Part shown: in pieces, positions 1 through 13,800 of the stretch | Position numbering within the stretch: position 1 is the first letter of the stretch | Layout: each line of letters opens with the position of its first letter | Assembly (NCBI GenBank): GCA_030267565.1 | Contig: BRXU01000017.1 | Coordinates: 186,001 to 250,000 of the forward strand | Origin: Pleodorina starrii | Lineage: Eukaryota; Chlorophyta; Chlorophyceae; Chlamydomonadales; Volvocaceae | DNA: 64,000 nucleotides | Direction: 5' to 3' | Program-made: the position numbers and the translations under genes | Notes under the pieces: generated by a model | The model's database searches: none | What the model was told of the DNA's origin: nothing | What the model saw: the letters and a program-made list of their open reading frames with translations, nothing else

Positions 1-3000
1 TGGTCCTCGTCTGCAGACGGACGCTCAGCTTCCACCGCTGGCTGCTGAGCCTCAGGTGCTGGCTGCTCTGCTTCTGCCCGTGCCGCCTTTGCCTCCGCTG
101 CCGGAGGCGGGATCACATCACCTGCAGCATGCTGCTCCGCCGCCTCCGCAATGGTCGGCAGGGCTGCATCCGGCGACGCAGTATCGACGGACGCACACCG
201 GGCGCCGTTGCTGCGGGGATGCGGCGTCAAGCCGCTCACGGTCCGGTTCGGAACTGGGAAAGCAAGTGTGTCCGTGACGGCACCATTCGCCTGCTCGCTG
301 GCCGGACCGTCGCGTATCGGCGTGGCCGCCACGGCGCACGAGGTGTCCTGGGTTGGCAGCGCCGGCGACTCGGCCGGAGGCTGGACCTGCGCCTGCTGCC
401 CGGGTGCGACCGACACGGGCGACGCCTCGCCCGCCATCGCGTCCGCGCCCTGCACCAAATCGCTAGACCCCTCCGCAGCTGGCGGCGCTCCTGTTGCGGC
501 TGCGGAGTCCGGCGGGCCGTCCATCGCGGGCAGCGCTCCGTTCGCCAGCGGCTGTGCGGCAGCGGTACCCACGTCCAGACACATTGCGTCCACGGCCTCA
601 GGCTGCTGCTGCTGCTGCTCCTGCCGGTTGGGGTCGTCGCCGTGGGGCTCGCAGGGCTGCTGTGCGGCTGCTGCGACCGGCGGGAGAGTCGTCGGTTCCT
701 CGGCAGCCTGGGGCTGCGGCTGGGCCGGCGGCGGGATGGCGACGCAGCCAACCCCAGCGGGAGCGCCAGCGTCGCTGTCCAGCGAGTGCCGCTGTTGCGC
801 CAGACCGGTGTCCCCTGCCTCCGCATCGTGGCCGGAAGCGTCGACCGACATCGGGGCGCAGCCATCGTGGGCCTCCTCCGCCGCTGGCTTCCCACTGGCA
901 ACTGCACCCGCCAGTTGGGTTGCGTTGGGGGCCTGCGGACGCTGGGCTGGCTGCCGGGCGCCCGCGGCGCCAGGAGCTGGCGGCGGTGCCTTGCTGCGCG
1001 GGCCTTGCTGGCCCGCCCCACCCTCGGCGGGGGTTGGGAATCGCGGGGGCTGCGGCTTAATAGGTCCTGACCGGAGACCCCGCTTTGCTGCTGCGCCTGC
1101 CGACGGCCCTGCTGTTGCAGTGGCGGCTGCCGCTGCAGCAGCGGCCGCTGCCGCCGGCGGTGCCTTGCGGGACCGCGGCGGCATAATTCCGCCACCCGGT
1201 GCGCATAGTGGGATGCGGCTGCTGATGCCGCCGCCGCTGCCGGCTGTGAGACGCGATGTGGGGCCGCCGGCCGTGGCCGTGCTGGCGGCGGCAGCCTTGC
1301 GCGTAGAGGCGCCAGCCTTGCAGGGGGAGCAGGCGTCAGGCACGGGCTCCCGCGGCTGCCGCTGGCCGGCCCGTGGGGAGTTGGGATCGTCCCCAAAGTC
1401 CGGATCGCTGTCGCTGTCACCCTCGTCGCAGTGCTTGGGGCAAAGCAAGCTGTCGGCGGAGTGCTCCTCCGCCTGCAGGCGGCACCCCGACGGCGGGCCC
1501 TCCCGCTCGCCATCTTCAGCCCCGTCGACGTCATCGAACTCGGCCGCAGGGTCAGCGTCGGGACCACAGTCGGCGATGGCTGCAGCATTCAGGGCGGCAT
1601 CGTCGTCGAGCCCATCAAAGGCAGCCGCGTCGCCGCCGAAGAGGCGAAGCACTCCTCCCCGCCCGGCACCGTCGGGCGCAGCGGCGGCCTCATCACCCAC
1701 CGGCTGCGCCTCGGCGGGCGCTGGAGCGCCCTCCGGGCGCGGCTCAGCCGCTGCATCGTTGGCGCCGCCTGCCGCCGCCACGCCAGCTCCGAAGACGAAA
1801 AGAGCAGGCGGAGCGGCCGCCGCGACAGACTGAGACTGGGGTAGTGCGGGTGCACCGGCTGCGGCGGCAGCTGGCGCAGCTGGACGCGGTTTGTTGACAA
1901 TCTGCAACAGCAGCAGCAGCACAAACGAGAAAGGTTAAGCCACGGCAACACTAACGCGTACTCGACACAGCGGGATAGGATAGCCGGAATCGAAACCGCA
2001 GCATACATGGAAGAAAGTATGTGGATGGCGCTTCCCAGTTGATTGAAGCCGATGCCGCATGACCCGTTCTGTCCGTGATCTGTGTACCTGAAAGGTGGCG
2101 ACCTGGCTGAAGACGCCCTCTCCGCCGGGATTGAACTTGATGGCGGGAACTGAAGGGGGGCAGGGCACGGACCGGCGACAAGGCAATCGTGAGGAGAGAG
2201 GTGACGATCCTTGCGTATTTCCGCGTCGCTCTCCCGTCCATGCCGGCGCATCTAGCTGCCAGCCATACACAGGTGCCGTCACACTGCTCAGGGCATGTAA
2301 ACCCAAAGCTGACCACCCCAGTGGGCCGGGCTCACCTTCCCCGTTGTCGTTCTCCGTGAAGAGGCCTCGCGCGAGGCCCAACGCGCCGCCACCAGCACCG
2401 CCGCCTCCATCCAGCCCGGGTAGCCGTGACCGGTGCCTGCCGCCGTCGTCCATCGGCGTCGGCCCCACCTCCGTCGAGGAGCCTGATGGCGCGGGTGCAC
2501 CGCCCGGGCTGGCCCTACCGTGCTGAGCCGCCAATCCTCCGCCGAGTCCGCCGAGGGCGCCACCGGCCCTGCCCGCCTCAGCTCCCGCACCGCCGGGCCT
2601 GCGGTCCTGTGGAGCGCGCATGGACGGTGGCGCCAGCTGCTGCGCGGCCGCCGCGGCCCTACCGGCCCCTTGGCCGGCGCCTGTACCAAGCAACGTCGGC
2701 GCGTCGTCCGCTGCCGCCGCTGCTCCTGGAGTGGGGGCCTCCTTGTCGAAGAGCCCCGCCAGGTTGGCCGTGGCGTTGCCGCAGCGCTGCTTTAGGCGGT
2801 GCTCCTCGCGCATGGCCGCGAGCCGCTCGGGGGCCGGGTCGGGGGCAACATGGATGATGGGCCGGGCGATGATGGCGGGCATCCTGGGGGCAAGAATTTG
2901 AAGTTGAGACAGGGGTCGAAGCAGAAGTGCTTTCGCTCAGGTCAGGGTGCCCGTTACGAACGCAAGTGCCACACAACAGACATGTGCTCTTGTAGTCGAA

Positions 3001-6000
3001 ATGTTTGAGCTAAACAGCTAATGCGAACGACGAAGCCAGCAAGGATCAATTTGTGTCCAGTGAGCGGGTCATTGCCGGGCCCTTCCACTTACATGTGTGC
3101 AGGTCTCACGGGGTCCATTCGCGCTACGTGCTTGGCCATCCGACCGGCGCCCACGGGCCGCTGACTGCCTGCCACCACTACGCCTCGCAGACTGTCTACC
3201 TCCATCACCTGCCGCAGCCATACCACGACAAACGGAAATGGCCATAAGGTACAGTCAATGTGATCAGGGGAACACGACGTAGGAGGCAGGTAACAATACG
3301 AAGTAGGCATGTACGATACATCGACTGGCTTACAGGACAGCGACGAGTCTCGGCCTTAACGAGCCTAGTGAGGTTCTTAGAGAGGACGACAAAATCACTC
3401 GAACCGTCCGTACCTGGGCTTGTAAAGCGCCGGCCTTGCCAGGGTTCGCCGCAGTTGCGCCGCCAGCCGCAGGGCCGGTCCCGCCCGCGGCGCCGCTGGC
3501 GCCCCCGCCTGGGCGGCCGGATCCAGACGCTTGGCGTAGGGTGCGTCCCGCTGCGCCCGGGCCGCCTCCGCTGGCCGAGGCATTCCGCACTGTCCCCTGA
3601 CGCCCGTGTGACACGGAGGTTGCGCGGCCGGAAGCCCTGAAAGGCCAATGGCAACGACAACTGTCAGCACCGTCGAGAGGAACGCGCGTGCTTACACACT
3701 TCTCACCCATTCACACATTATGCACGCGAGCCGTGATAGTGTAAGCACCGCTATGTGTTGACAGTTGTTGTTTTGGCAAGCAGCCGGTGCACACCTTGGT
3801 TCGGAGGCCCCTTGCTGTGAGCCCTGCTGCTGCTGGGCTGCCGTGGCCGCCGCGACGCGCTGCAGCTCCTCCAGCGCATCCGTCGCCGCCTCGACACCGC
3901 CCGCCTCCTCCATGCCCGCCTCCCAGTCCTCGTCCGAGTCCCTGCAGGCGTGAGAGACTCACACTGAGCTCGAACATGCCGCAGTACGATATCGACACTG
4001 TTTTCAGCACCCGGTGCGCTGGAAAGCTGACACTAGGTCGCCCCGATGTATTGCTCCGCCCCTGTAGATAGGAACCCCTGCATAAGGCCCTTGTGGATAG
4101 GAGAGCAGGAGACCCACCAGCGCGCGACGAACTCCATTTCGTTGTTGCCCTCGCGGTCCTCGCCGGCATACGATACGGCCAGGAGGTCGAGAAGGGTCGC
4201 GACCCAAGTGTCGGCTGCAGACCAAGGGGCACACAGTAAGCTCATGGGTATGGGCAAACCTCTCATGGCACGCCAAGACAGACTAATATCGGGGTTGCAG
4301 CCTGGGTATGAATCCCGTCTTGGCTTTGCCAGTACAGCTCTCCATGACCACAAAAGCCCATCAAGCATTTGACGCCCGCGGAACCTGCGGCGGGCGCCTG
4401 ACGGGGCGCACAACGCCCATCACCTCCAGCTCACCCCAAGCGGGCTTGAGGCGCTCCGACACGAAAGTCGCCATGGACGGGGCACCCTCCACGTGGCACA
4501 GCAGGGGCACCGCCCAGTCCAACTGCTCGCGGAGCAGGTCCACCAGCGCGCGTGGGCTGCGGCGGCGGTATCCTGCGGCAGCAGTAGGGCAGCATCCATG
4601 AGGGCACCTTTGTTCATGCGGGGGAGGCGGCAGCTCAGGTTTTCGCATGACGCAGCATGCCGGCAGTCCTGGAAAGTGCCAGGAACCATGCGCCAGCGCC
4701 CATGCGCAGACAGCTGGTCCCGTCGGGTAACCCACCGAGCATCTCCACAGCGTGGATGACCCTGAGGGCAAGCGGGTGAAGGGCAGGGAAGCGAAGGACC
4801 TTCAGTACATTCCAGAAGTACATTAATTGGCGTTTTGCACACGGAGCGAGCTTCTGCGCACAACGGCTGCCTGCCTCTATGGTATGCAGTGGCTGCATGG
4901 ACAAATCATAATGAGCATATTCCCTTCGTGCGTGACTCGTCACAGACCCCCTCACACATGCATTAACTAGATGCTCCATCCGTGCACCCCGCACCCCTCA
5001 CACGCTGAAGCGACTCGCACCTGCTCGCGCTGTACGCCAGGGCGCACAGCTGCAGCCTGGGTCGGCCGCGCACGCATCCCCGCTCTCGCAGTACGGCCAT
5101 GACGTCCCCTGCCCACGCCTCCTGCAGCAGCGCAAACACCTGCGGGGCAAGGCAGGGACATCAAAGATACAGCAAAGCCGCTCCTGTCAAGGACCGGCCA
5201 TGGTGCCATGGCAAGGCGTGTGAGGTCCACAGCAATCTCCCATACAGCGAAAATGCGCTGCGATACGGGGCAAAAGCGGCTTGGAATCCCGCAGCCCGCT
5301 CGAAGGAAAGCAAAGAAACAAGCAGCGCTCCAGTTGGATCGACCCTTGACCGCACCTGGTCGATTGCGGCTGCGTAAACGCCGTCCTGGTCGACGTCCGT
5401 GTCGTCCGCGCGCTGCTGCCCGCTGCGCCCGGCACCCGCGCCTTTCCGGGCGCTGGGGCCGGCCTCATCTGCCTTGCCGATAGCAACGTCCGGATCCACC
5501 TCGCCGCACTGCTCGCCCGCGTCCTCACCCGCGGCCTGAACCCACATCATGGCAACGAATGCAAGTTTGGCAAGAACGCAGCTTGGCGCGAGTTGGCAGA
5601 CACGTGCGTGAAGCTGCTCGCTTACCGCTCCCCTGGACCTGGCCCGCCGCTCCGCAGCTTGCTTCCGCACGCCGCGCATGGCGACAGACACCGCCCGCTC
5701 CGACGCCCTGTCCGACGAAGTGGAAACGCCAAGCCAAGCAAACGTCAGCCATTAAGATCCATGTCGCAAGCTCCTAGCGCTGCGATGCCGAATCTTCGAG
5801 TCGCAGGCAATACGTCCACCCATCGAGCGAATCGCTTGATGAGGTTCGGTGCAATCCGAGCATGTCACCAATAGGCAGGGTGACAGCACCGAAATGGCCC
5901 AACGAGCAGTCCTTACCTGAGTAGCGAGTTGACCACCTCCCGGGTGTGCTCCCGCGTGCTCGCCAGCACCAGCTCCACCGGGGGCTGCCAGCCGGGCAGT

Positions 6001-9000
6001 CGCTCCTCGTGGCGGGACAGCTTGGCGGGCGCAACCAGGACTGCAGGGCAACGCAAGGGAAATGCAAGAGTGAGATGCAGCATCTGCGACGCACAGCATT
6101 AGAGCAGAACGAAATCCGCACATCACTCGCACAACTGGAAGGGCGGACTGGGAGCCACCCTGCGGCATGCGTGTGCGTGTCGACGGACCCATGGGTCTTA
6201 CGCTTGCTTCGCAGGCGGCTGCGTGCGTCTCCCAGCACCGGTTGCAGCGTCTCCAACGGCGCCACCCGCTGCCGCTTGGCGGATCGGCCGTCAGCGTCCT
6301 GCATCTCCACATCAGCCGCCTGCCGCTGCTGCTGCTGTGGTGCGTCCTTATGCGGAACGGATTGTCCCTCGCCTGGCTGCTGCTGGCGCTGCGCCCTCCG
6401 CAGTTGCTTTTCGTCCTTCCGGATGGCGGCCTTCAGGTCCCCGGAAATGAACTCATGCATCCGCCTGCGCCACACGCGAGCCGGCAGCAACTGACGGCGT
6501 GAACAAATAACGGTGCAGACTTCCTGAGCAGCGCCGAGAGGTTGGCATCACTTGCGCTTACTTCCTGTAACGACCATGGAAAGGGCAATCCCCACCCGGG
6601 CCCCCGCACTCCAGCCCTCCCGCCTTCTCATCTACCACCACAACCCTCAATTCTACCCACTCACTCGTCCGCCTGCCGCAGCAGCTCCCCCACGTCCATC
6701 GCGTCGTCCACGTCCACCATGCCGCCCTCCCGCGCTGCCTGTGCTGCCAACTCCGCGGCGCTCAACGGGGGCCACACCCAGCGGCTCCCGCCGCCACCGC
6801 CAGTGGTGCCGCTAGGCCCCAGCGCGGCGCCGCCCGCTCCGGCAGCCACGCCGGTGCCCTGCGAGTCGGTACCCAGCTTGCCGCTCATGCCGATGGGTCC
6901 CGTGCCGGTGAGAGCCCCCTGCTCGATTGCCTGCAGATCGTGAGAACGCACAGCAGGGTCGACCTGACTCAGGCAAGTGGCCAAGTGGTACCGGTATAGA
7001 GCTGAGGGAAGGTTGAATAGAGTTTTAAAACCGGGCGCATCTTTATCTCGGATGCGAATACATTGACTCCGCGAGAAGAACACTTAGGCCAAGCAGTGCG
7101 CACTGAATCCAAGCGCGGCGTGGAGGCATCGTCACGTCTCCTCACCTGCGCAATGCGCTTGCCAGCAGCGCGCCCCAGAGTGTAGTTACTGCCTGCGGCG
7201 GCCGCGGCTGGATCCGGCGCGGGTGGCCGCACCGGTGGCTTGTGAGCCTGATGAGGGACCCATGTGATCAAAGCAAAGGGGCACAGTACTGGCTTAACAC
7301 TCGAAGGAAGGGACAACCAAGCAGGGGGATCACAATCGAGCACTTTAGAAGCCGTTTTACCAGCACTCCCGCGACAAAGAAGAGCGCAAGAGGCCAAAGG
7401 GCAAGCCAAGCCCAGCGCCGCACCTTGGGTTGGCCCTTCTGCGGTCGGCTGGCGGCCCCAGGGCCGGCAGATCCGGAGGGCAGGCGGCCCATGGGCAGGC
7501 CGCCAGGCTTCAACCCCAGTCCTGCCTTCAGCGGCTGCCGCCCACTGGAACCCAAAGACATGTTCACCTGGAATGGGAGGAAGGCGCGCTAAAGCAAAAC
7601 AGGGTAGTGTGCCAGAGAAGGTACACATACCGGTACGCAGACCGAAGCAGGCAGCATTCACGGCCTTGACACCGCAGCGCCATGTATAGCACGGCATGCT
7701 TTTAGTCACAGCTGACGTCACATGAAGCGACATGGCACGCCCGCAACCCCGCAGAATTACTGCAACCGAGGGTCCAGCTAATGAGCACGCCGTCAAAGCC
7801 ATACATGTGCAGTGGACATGCCTTGTGCCCCTGTAGTGAAGCAAAGCATACCTGGGCGCTTGTCGTGAGTGGACCGGGCCTGCCCGGCGCTGTGCCGTGC
7901 CCTGGTCGATGCCCAGCGCCAGCCACGGGTGCCGGGGGCGCCATAGGGGGCCGGGCATGCGGGTTTTGGCCGCCCTGCGGCCCACTGCGCTTTCCCCAGG
8001 CGCCCTTAATCGCCGCGGCCTGAGCCGCCTTTGCAGTGGCGGCAGCCTTGTGCGGCTCTGCAGGAGGAGTGAGTACCACATTACAAAGGTGTCTACCGCG
8101 CAATGAACGGCCTGTCACAGGAGCGCGATCCGCTTGCGGCTGGCAGGCATACGGAGGGCAGTCAACCCCAAGTGAGTGCTTCTTCGCTTTCAAAAGCAAC
8201 ATGGTAGCATCCAGTGCAGGTAGGACGGAATCAAACCCCACCTGCCCTGATCCGAAGGGGCGGCAGCTTCAAACTCCGATCGCCCTCAATCATCTTCAAG
8301 TAGCTGCGGGCAAAGAGGGATCGGCATTGCATGGCGGGGCGCACATGACGAGGATAGACCTGCCCGTTGAGCTCTGACTTTCAAAGGCCAAAGCATCTCA
8401 AGCCAAGCCCAGCACGTTGCACATGATTGGCTCCATGGAAGTGGACCCCTTCCCGCGTTAAGATAAGGGGATGATGAGGCCATCAGGCTGCTGGCGCGCG
8501 AGATCCCATTTCTCCGGTTGCGCTAGCGCTCGACCCCGGGCCGGGGTCCCCCGTAGCTATTCTTACTTCCCCAAAACCGCGCAAAGAAACTAGCGGCCAA
8601 GCTGCCTTACTTGGTCGCAGTGAGCCTCGCAGTCTCGGCCCAGACCGCGTACAACCACCTGAGCTTGCTGAAATGGGCAATGTAGCTGGGCGACTCGCTC
8701 AATTTATAGGATGCGGGAAGCGGGCCGTAAGGGTCGGGCGGCCCCGCCGCGACGATGCGCCGGAGCATGCACTCGAGCACAGCTGCAGGTGTTGGGAAGT
8801 CGGGAACATGGATATGAGCAGAGTCAGGTTCGGCGGTCGGCGTTGATTCCAAGCCTTACGCCCTTCACTTAGAGGCGCCCTCTCCGCCCCCTGGCCCCAT
8901 TTGACTGCATGCCATGCTGCGCCAGGTTCTCCGCTGCGCAGGTTGCGGCTTCTTAGGAGCGCCAATGGGCGCAAATTAGCGACTGCATGGCCTACGGACT

Positions 9001-11497
9001 GAAGCCATGTGCTCACCCTTGTTGCGGAAGATGTCTGCGGCCGGAAGCCAGGCCAGCGGCAAGAGCGGCAGCGCCAGCCCCGGCAACGGCGCCATGCAAT
9101 CCGCAGCCGCTCCGTTCTGGCGCCAGTGCGCGCTGCAGCATGGCGCAGAACAAAGTCGCCGGTTTGCATTGCGTTGAGGATTGGACGTTTGGCACTCGTC
9201 CCGCAATGTCCCCGCTACACACCCCACACAGCAGCAATCGAAAGTGATGCCTACTAACGTTGAACACAGAAAGCAATGTGAATTTGAGCCCAAGATTTGC
9301 CGGCATCTCACAACCCTGAACTTATGAAATATCACACGCACCTCAGCATCCACGCGAGCTGCACCTCCGGCGGCGCGCTCTCGGACCCGCTGCCCGGCTG
9401 CTCCTCCGCCACCGAGGTTGCAGCTGCCTGCACGGCGGCCTCCATCTGGGCCGTGTGGGCAACATCCTCACCGCCTGCCAGCGGCCAAGGGGAAAGGGAA
9501 ACCGCACCTTTGTCCTGCCTGCCTTTCAATGACAAACGCCTGGGCGTTATTCCGAATGGGTTCCGGGTGCCGGCGCACCTGACGGGTCCAACCACATGAA
9601 CCTGGCGTTGACCTGCCGCAGCGCCGCCAGAAGCTCCGGGTTCAGCGACTCCATGGGTTTCACCGGCCGCCCTGCACATCACGCGGGGCCGTGGCCCGGC
9701 GACCAGACACGTGGCAGGTGAAGGGCAACACATGTGAAATTCTCGCAGCCGCAAGAAACAAAAGCGCCCATCGTACCAACTGTAGCCAAAAGCACGCCCG
9801 ACACAATGGCCCCTGACGCGGTCCCCACAGCCGCTCGTGCACCCCAGTTCATTAGGACGCACCTGACTGGGGAGCTGGCGTCACCAGCACAAACGTCGCA
9901 GCCTTGACCTTCTGACCTGTGTGGGCGCAATGGAAAGAGCTGAGCAGCGGCGGTAGCTCCCAACATTACGCCTCAAAGGCTGGGGCGCAGACGGTGCGCC
10001 CAAAATGAACCCCGCCTCCACCGGCGCTCAGTCGTTGCGCCCTGGAACGACGGCGGCCCTGAAGGACAGCGCCGACATGCGACTTGTGCGCAGGGACCCA
10101 AAGCAATCCGCAGTCAACAATGCCTGCTGGATTTGTGACCGCGTTTCCCGAAGTCGCTGGATTGCTAATCCCAACATCCTCGTGAAAGCCCACCCTCCTT
10201 GTTTGGCACGCAACACACACCTCGATGCGCTGCGGCCGCATTCATCGCTGCAACGAGCCGCCCTGTCGTGTGCTGTACATGGTGCGAGATGTTTTCCAGC
10301 CACGTGCTGCTGCTTGGCCCGGCCGCAGACCCTGCCACAATACATCACGATCGGAGGCCGCCGTGTCAGCAAAGTAGATGACCGACAAACGATGGGAGCA
10401 GGTCACGTCGAGCGCTCAGGTACGCTGTTAGTGGGCGGACGGGGGCCCGCAGCCGTGGGAGAGGGATGGAGGAAGGCGGAACGTTTGAGTAGATTGCCCG
10501 GAGCCACCGATCATGTGCAAAGACGTTTAGGGAAAGGTTGCAGAAGCGAGCGGACATTGAGGCACTCACAATCACCTGGTCATGTCGGCTGCAGTGCACG
10601 GCCTGGTGGCTCTACCCCCCGAACGGCTCTCAGGATCTGGAGCCCACGGAAACTACACTCACCTTCGGGCGCCTGTTCGCCGAGTGCTTGCAGGAGCGCG
10701 TACATTTCAGCGTGAACATTGGAAGGCGTGCGGGTTTCCGGGCCCTTGGAGTTCCCGCAAGACCCACCAGCTCCGCCTTGAGAGCCTACACGGCAGTTGA
10801 TACATTGCCGGTCGCGCGGCGTGGGTTATGGCTTAGACAGGCACCTGACGGAGGCGGTGTACGGATCCGCCCCAAGCGAGGAAAGGCCCTCACAGCTCCA
10901 CCTAATTCCCTTTACGTTAGGCATGGGACACGTGCTCACTGAACTACAACGTCCCCGAATCTGTCGTCGTCGTGGGTCCCAGGTGAAATGGAGACCATGC
11001 GGCTATGTGGCACCCACCGACACCGGCGTCTGATGCGGATGCATTGTTGAAAATTTTAGCCTTCAGCGAATCGATCTTCTCTTGTGTAAATTTGCTCCTG
11101 TGGGGGCGCGACTGTGTTAGAACGTGGAGAGAATGTGAAGCTCGCTTCGCAGGGGACAGCTCAGTGTGGCCGGCAGTCCTTACTTCGAGCTCATCATGTG
11201 GTATGATACCGCGGTTGGATACCCGTAAAGCTTCGTGTAGACTAGTGAGACGCGCGTCAACACCTCGGCGAGCCTGTCCGGTGCAAAGCCACCGTCGCCT
11301 TCACGCCCGCTAGGTTTATCGGCTGGAGCCTGCTGCTCTCCACACTCCTCATGAGACAAGGAGGCCCGGCTGCTTTTAACGAAGCCCGCGAGCGCGTCGA
11401 CATCCAAGAGGAACACAATGTGATGCTCCAGGTTGTCTTGCTGGGGACCGCTGTCGGCATCATAGCCTCCAGAAGGCTTTAAGGCTTTCTCAGTCAT
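1..11497 (-). CDS. TICRR: Treslin/TICRR-like (Sld3 family) replication initiation factor, 26 exons, 3' end off the left edge
   Basis: Seen: 26 exons keep one reading frame through every junction. Exons: 11497-11184, 11097-11018, 10785-10663, 9916-9863, 9671-9579, 9474-9342, 9132-9017, 8782-8611, 8303-8242, 8057-7852, 7567-7424, 7247-7146, 6930-6665, 6464-6202, 6040-5917, 5707-5626, 5535-5356, 5139-5021, 4556-4435, 4214-4118, 3941-3795, 3636-3414, 3208-3093, 2883-2336, 2149-2088, 1901-<1. About 1950 residues, unfinished. Residues ~1-230 look like a degenerate vWA domain (strand motif HIVFLLDV; later ATFVLVTP and RFMWLDPS, matching the strand that reads ITFYWVDT in vertebrate Treslin). Residues ~710-950 are helical and resemble the Sld3-Treslin domain. 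The rest is acidic (DSDEDWEAG; DEGDSDSDPDFGDD) or Ala/Gly/Pro-rich, as expected for a disordered tail. Known: Treslin/Sld3 carries Cdc45 to the MCM helicase under CDK control. The assignment rests on remembered family patterns, so another nuclear scaffold is possible. Start: first ATG before the vWA strand. Confidence 0.62.
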
Positions 11498-13439
11498 GTC
11501 CTAAGATGGCAAAAGCTATGTCGGAAGTGCCTGGAGTCCGTCAACATTCAAATTGACAGCGCGATAAACCATGGGACCCGGTTGCAGTTAAAATGTGAAA
11601 TGTCAAAATGTGTGCAGACTCCATACCATGGCTAGATTCGACTTTCGGTTAGAGGTGAGACCGGGTTTGGCGCGCGCTCGTACTCATTTCACGGCATTCA
11701 TAACAGCTTTTCAGCAGCCTTGCCCACCGCTCCTCACAACAAATTGAACTGCAATCGACATCCACAACTTCACCCAATAGCTTGGGCTAGGCGCTAGGGC
11801 GCGCGACTGGGGCCCCAACGTACACTTTGCCTTGTAAAGTAAACTGTCTTGCCAGACAAGTAAGGTCTGGCGCGCGCCCTTACTTGTTTGGCGGGGCCCT
11901 TACGATCCCGGGCTTACAGCGGTGGGGCTGCGGGGCTGTGTTGTGGCCATGGTGTAGTGTGTGTCTGCGCGTGAGACGTGTTTGCACCCGAGCGTCGTTT
12001 ATGCACCGCATCTTCAAGTTACGTGCAGCGGGAACTGGGGAGATCAGCCGCGTCAGTTACAGGAGATCAGGGAGATTGTCCGCGTCAGTAACCTAGCGCC
12101 ACCCGCATATGCAAGCCGCTCGCTCGGTTCGTATCGCCCGGCAGGCGACCGGGGCCCAAGGCCGGAGTGTCTCACAGGGGGCCTTAGGCCTTTTACCAAA
12201 CAGCAGCGGGAAAGCATCTTGCCAATGTACATAGGCTCCTCTTCCTTCTCCGCGTGGCAGGCACGGTGGGACCCGTCAAGGTGGCCGCCTTGCGTGTTCC
12301 CATGGCAGCCACTGTTTTCTCCGGGGATTGGGGCGTTTCTTACATCCCAGCCCTGTCCCAGCCCCACTTTCTCGACCACTTCAGCAACGTGTCACCTAAC
12401 AGCCTCAGCGAATCTCCAGCATCCACCTAATCGTCTCGTCTTCGTACAAAACGAATGTGGTTTCTACTACTGCAATAGCCGCGTGCGGCAGCGCGGCTCG
12501 TTAACTTCGCATGTCAGGGGCTGGCGTACAGTGGACCTGCCTGGTAGTGTTTGCAACCAACCTGTGCCGTACTGTCGGGGTGGCGGGTCGCGACTCGCAT
12601 CCCTGTTTACGCCAAAGCAGGGCATGTGCGTGGGTGCGCACATACGTAAGATGGTCAAGACTAGAAGCACCTCCGGACAAGCTAATGAAAACTCCGACAC
12701 CACTCCGACACCCGACCCGACGGGTCGCTCAAGAAGTCGCGCGGGAAAGCGAACGCGAAGGTCCCACCTGCATTCGCCAGGCTGCAGAAGAAGAAACTGC
12801 TCTAACAGTGTCTAGAGGACATCCAAACTAACAAACGGACAGCAGCGACGCCGGGGGCGCGGGCGGCAGCGCGGGTAACGATGCTGTTGGCGGGGGGAGT
12901 GGGGCCGCCAACCGCAACCGGGGCCGGCTGTCGGGCAGGCCGGGCAAGCGGGGCGCAGACAGGATAACCAACGCTATAAGGTTCAGGTTCGCGTTGCAGG
13001 CTAGTGTTAGCTACAATAGGATAGTTATAGTTATTATTGGCAGGTTGCGCGCGGCGTTTTGGCGGTTTTTCCGTACTGTCCTGCACTCGCGGTCATAGTA
13101 GGGACAACAGCCGAGCCCAAGGGCAAACATACCCCTCACCGCGTTCCTTACCTGACAGCATGCTACCATGTCCATTGGCAGCTGTACGGTTTGGGATATG
13201 TCCAGTACGTATGTAAGAACCTTCCGTAAGTTTTTGGGCAGTTGTCGAGTACGTCCACCAATTTCAGAGACGGTTGCAACGCTCGGACGGTCATTATTGG
13301 GCAACCTACCCGTATGCCAAATTTTGTAAACATGAGGCGTGAAGTCATTTTGCAAATTGTCGGGGGGCTTCTGGCCGTAGTTGCATATCCTGGGCTGAAA
13401 AGAATTTAAAGAGAGAGAGTTGCAGTAGTTTAGGGTTCC

Positions 13440-13800
13440 CCACCCCCTCTCAAACCCCCAATATCCGAACCGATTGAAGGCCCGATTGGCCCCCTTCCCC
13501 CCCTCTGAAACCCCGAATATACGAACCGATCGAAGGCCCGATGGCTGCCCCCTTCCCCCTCCCACTGGGCCCCAAAGGGTTTGGGGGGGGTGCCCAATCG
13601 GGCCTTCGATCGGTTCGGATATTCGGGGTTTAAGAAAGGGGTGGGGGGCCAAACCCTAAACCCGTAAAACAACCCCCCCTCCCAACCCCCGAATATACGA
13701 ACCGACCGAAGGCCCGAATGGGCACCCCCCCCTCTGATACCCCGAATATTCGAACCGATCGACTTCCCGATGGCTGTCCCCTTCCCCCTCCCACTGGCCT
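13440..13800. repeat. Cluster of five ~35-75 bp related repeats, one inverted
   Basis: A core of the form CCCGAATATNCGAACCGATC followed by GAAGGCCCGATGG occurs at about 13462, 13515, 13690 and 13740 on the plus strand and once inverted at 13590-13630. The copies at 13503-13570 and 13731-13798 share a longer ~70 bp stretch ending in a CT-rich run. The inverted copy can pair with its neighbours to make a hairpin. It has no coding capacity, and a MITE-like or satellite origin is the simplest reading. Confidence 0.75.

Noticed and set aside
151..1833. 560-codon plus-strand open frame, rich in Ala/Ser
   Set aside because: It overlaps the Treslin-like terminal exon, whose minus frame has acidic, low-complexity coding character and stays in phase with 25 upstream exons.
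12651..12815. Retrotransposon gag start (MVKTRSTSGQ)
   Set aside because: The frame is only ~55 codons, with no zinc knuckle, protease or reverse-transcriptase sequence downstream.
13650..13668. Telomere-like AAACCCTAAACCC
   Set aside because: Only about one and a half units within a GC-rich repeat cluster; too short to distinguish from chance.
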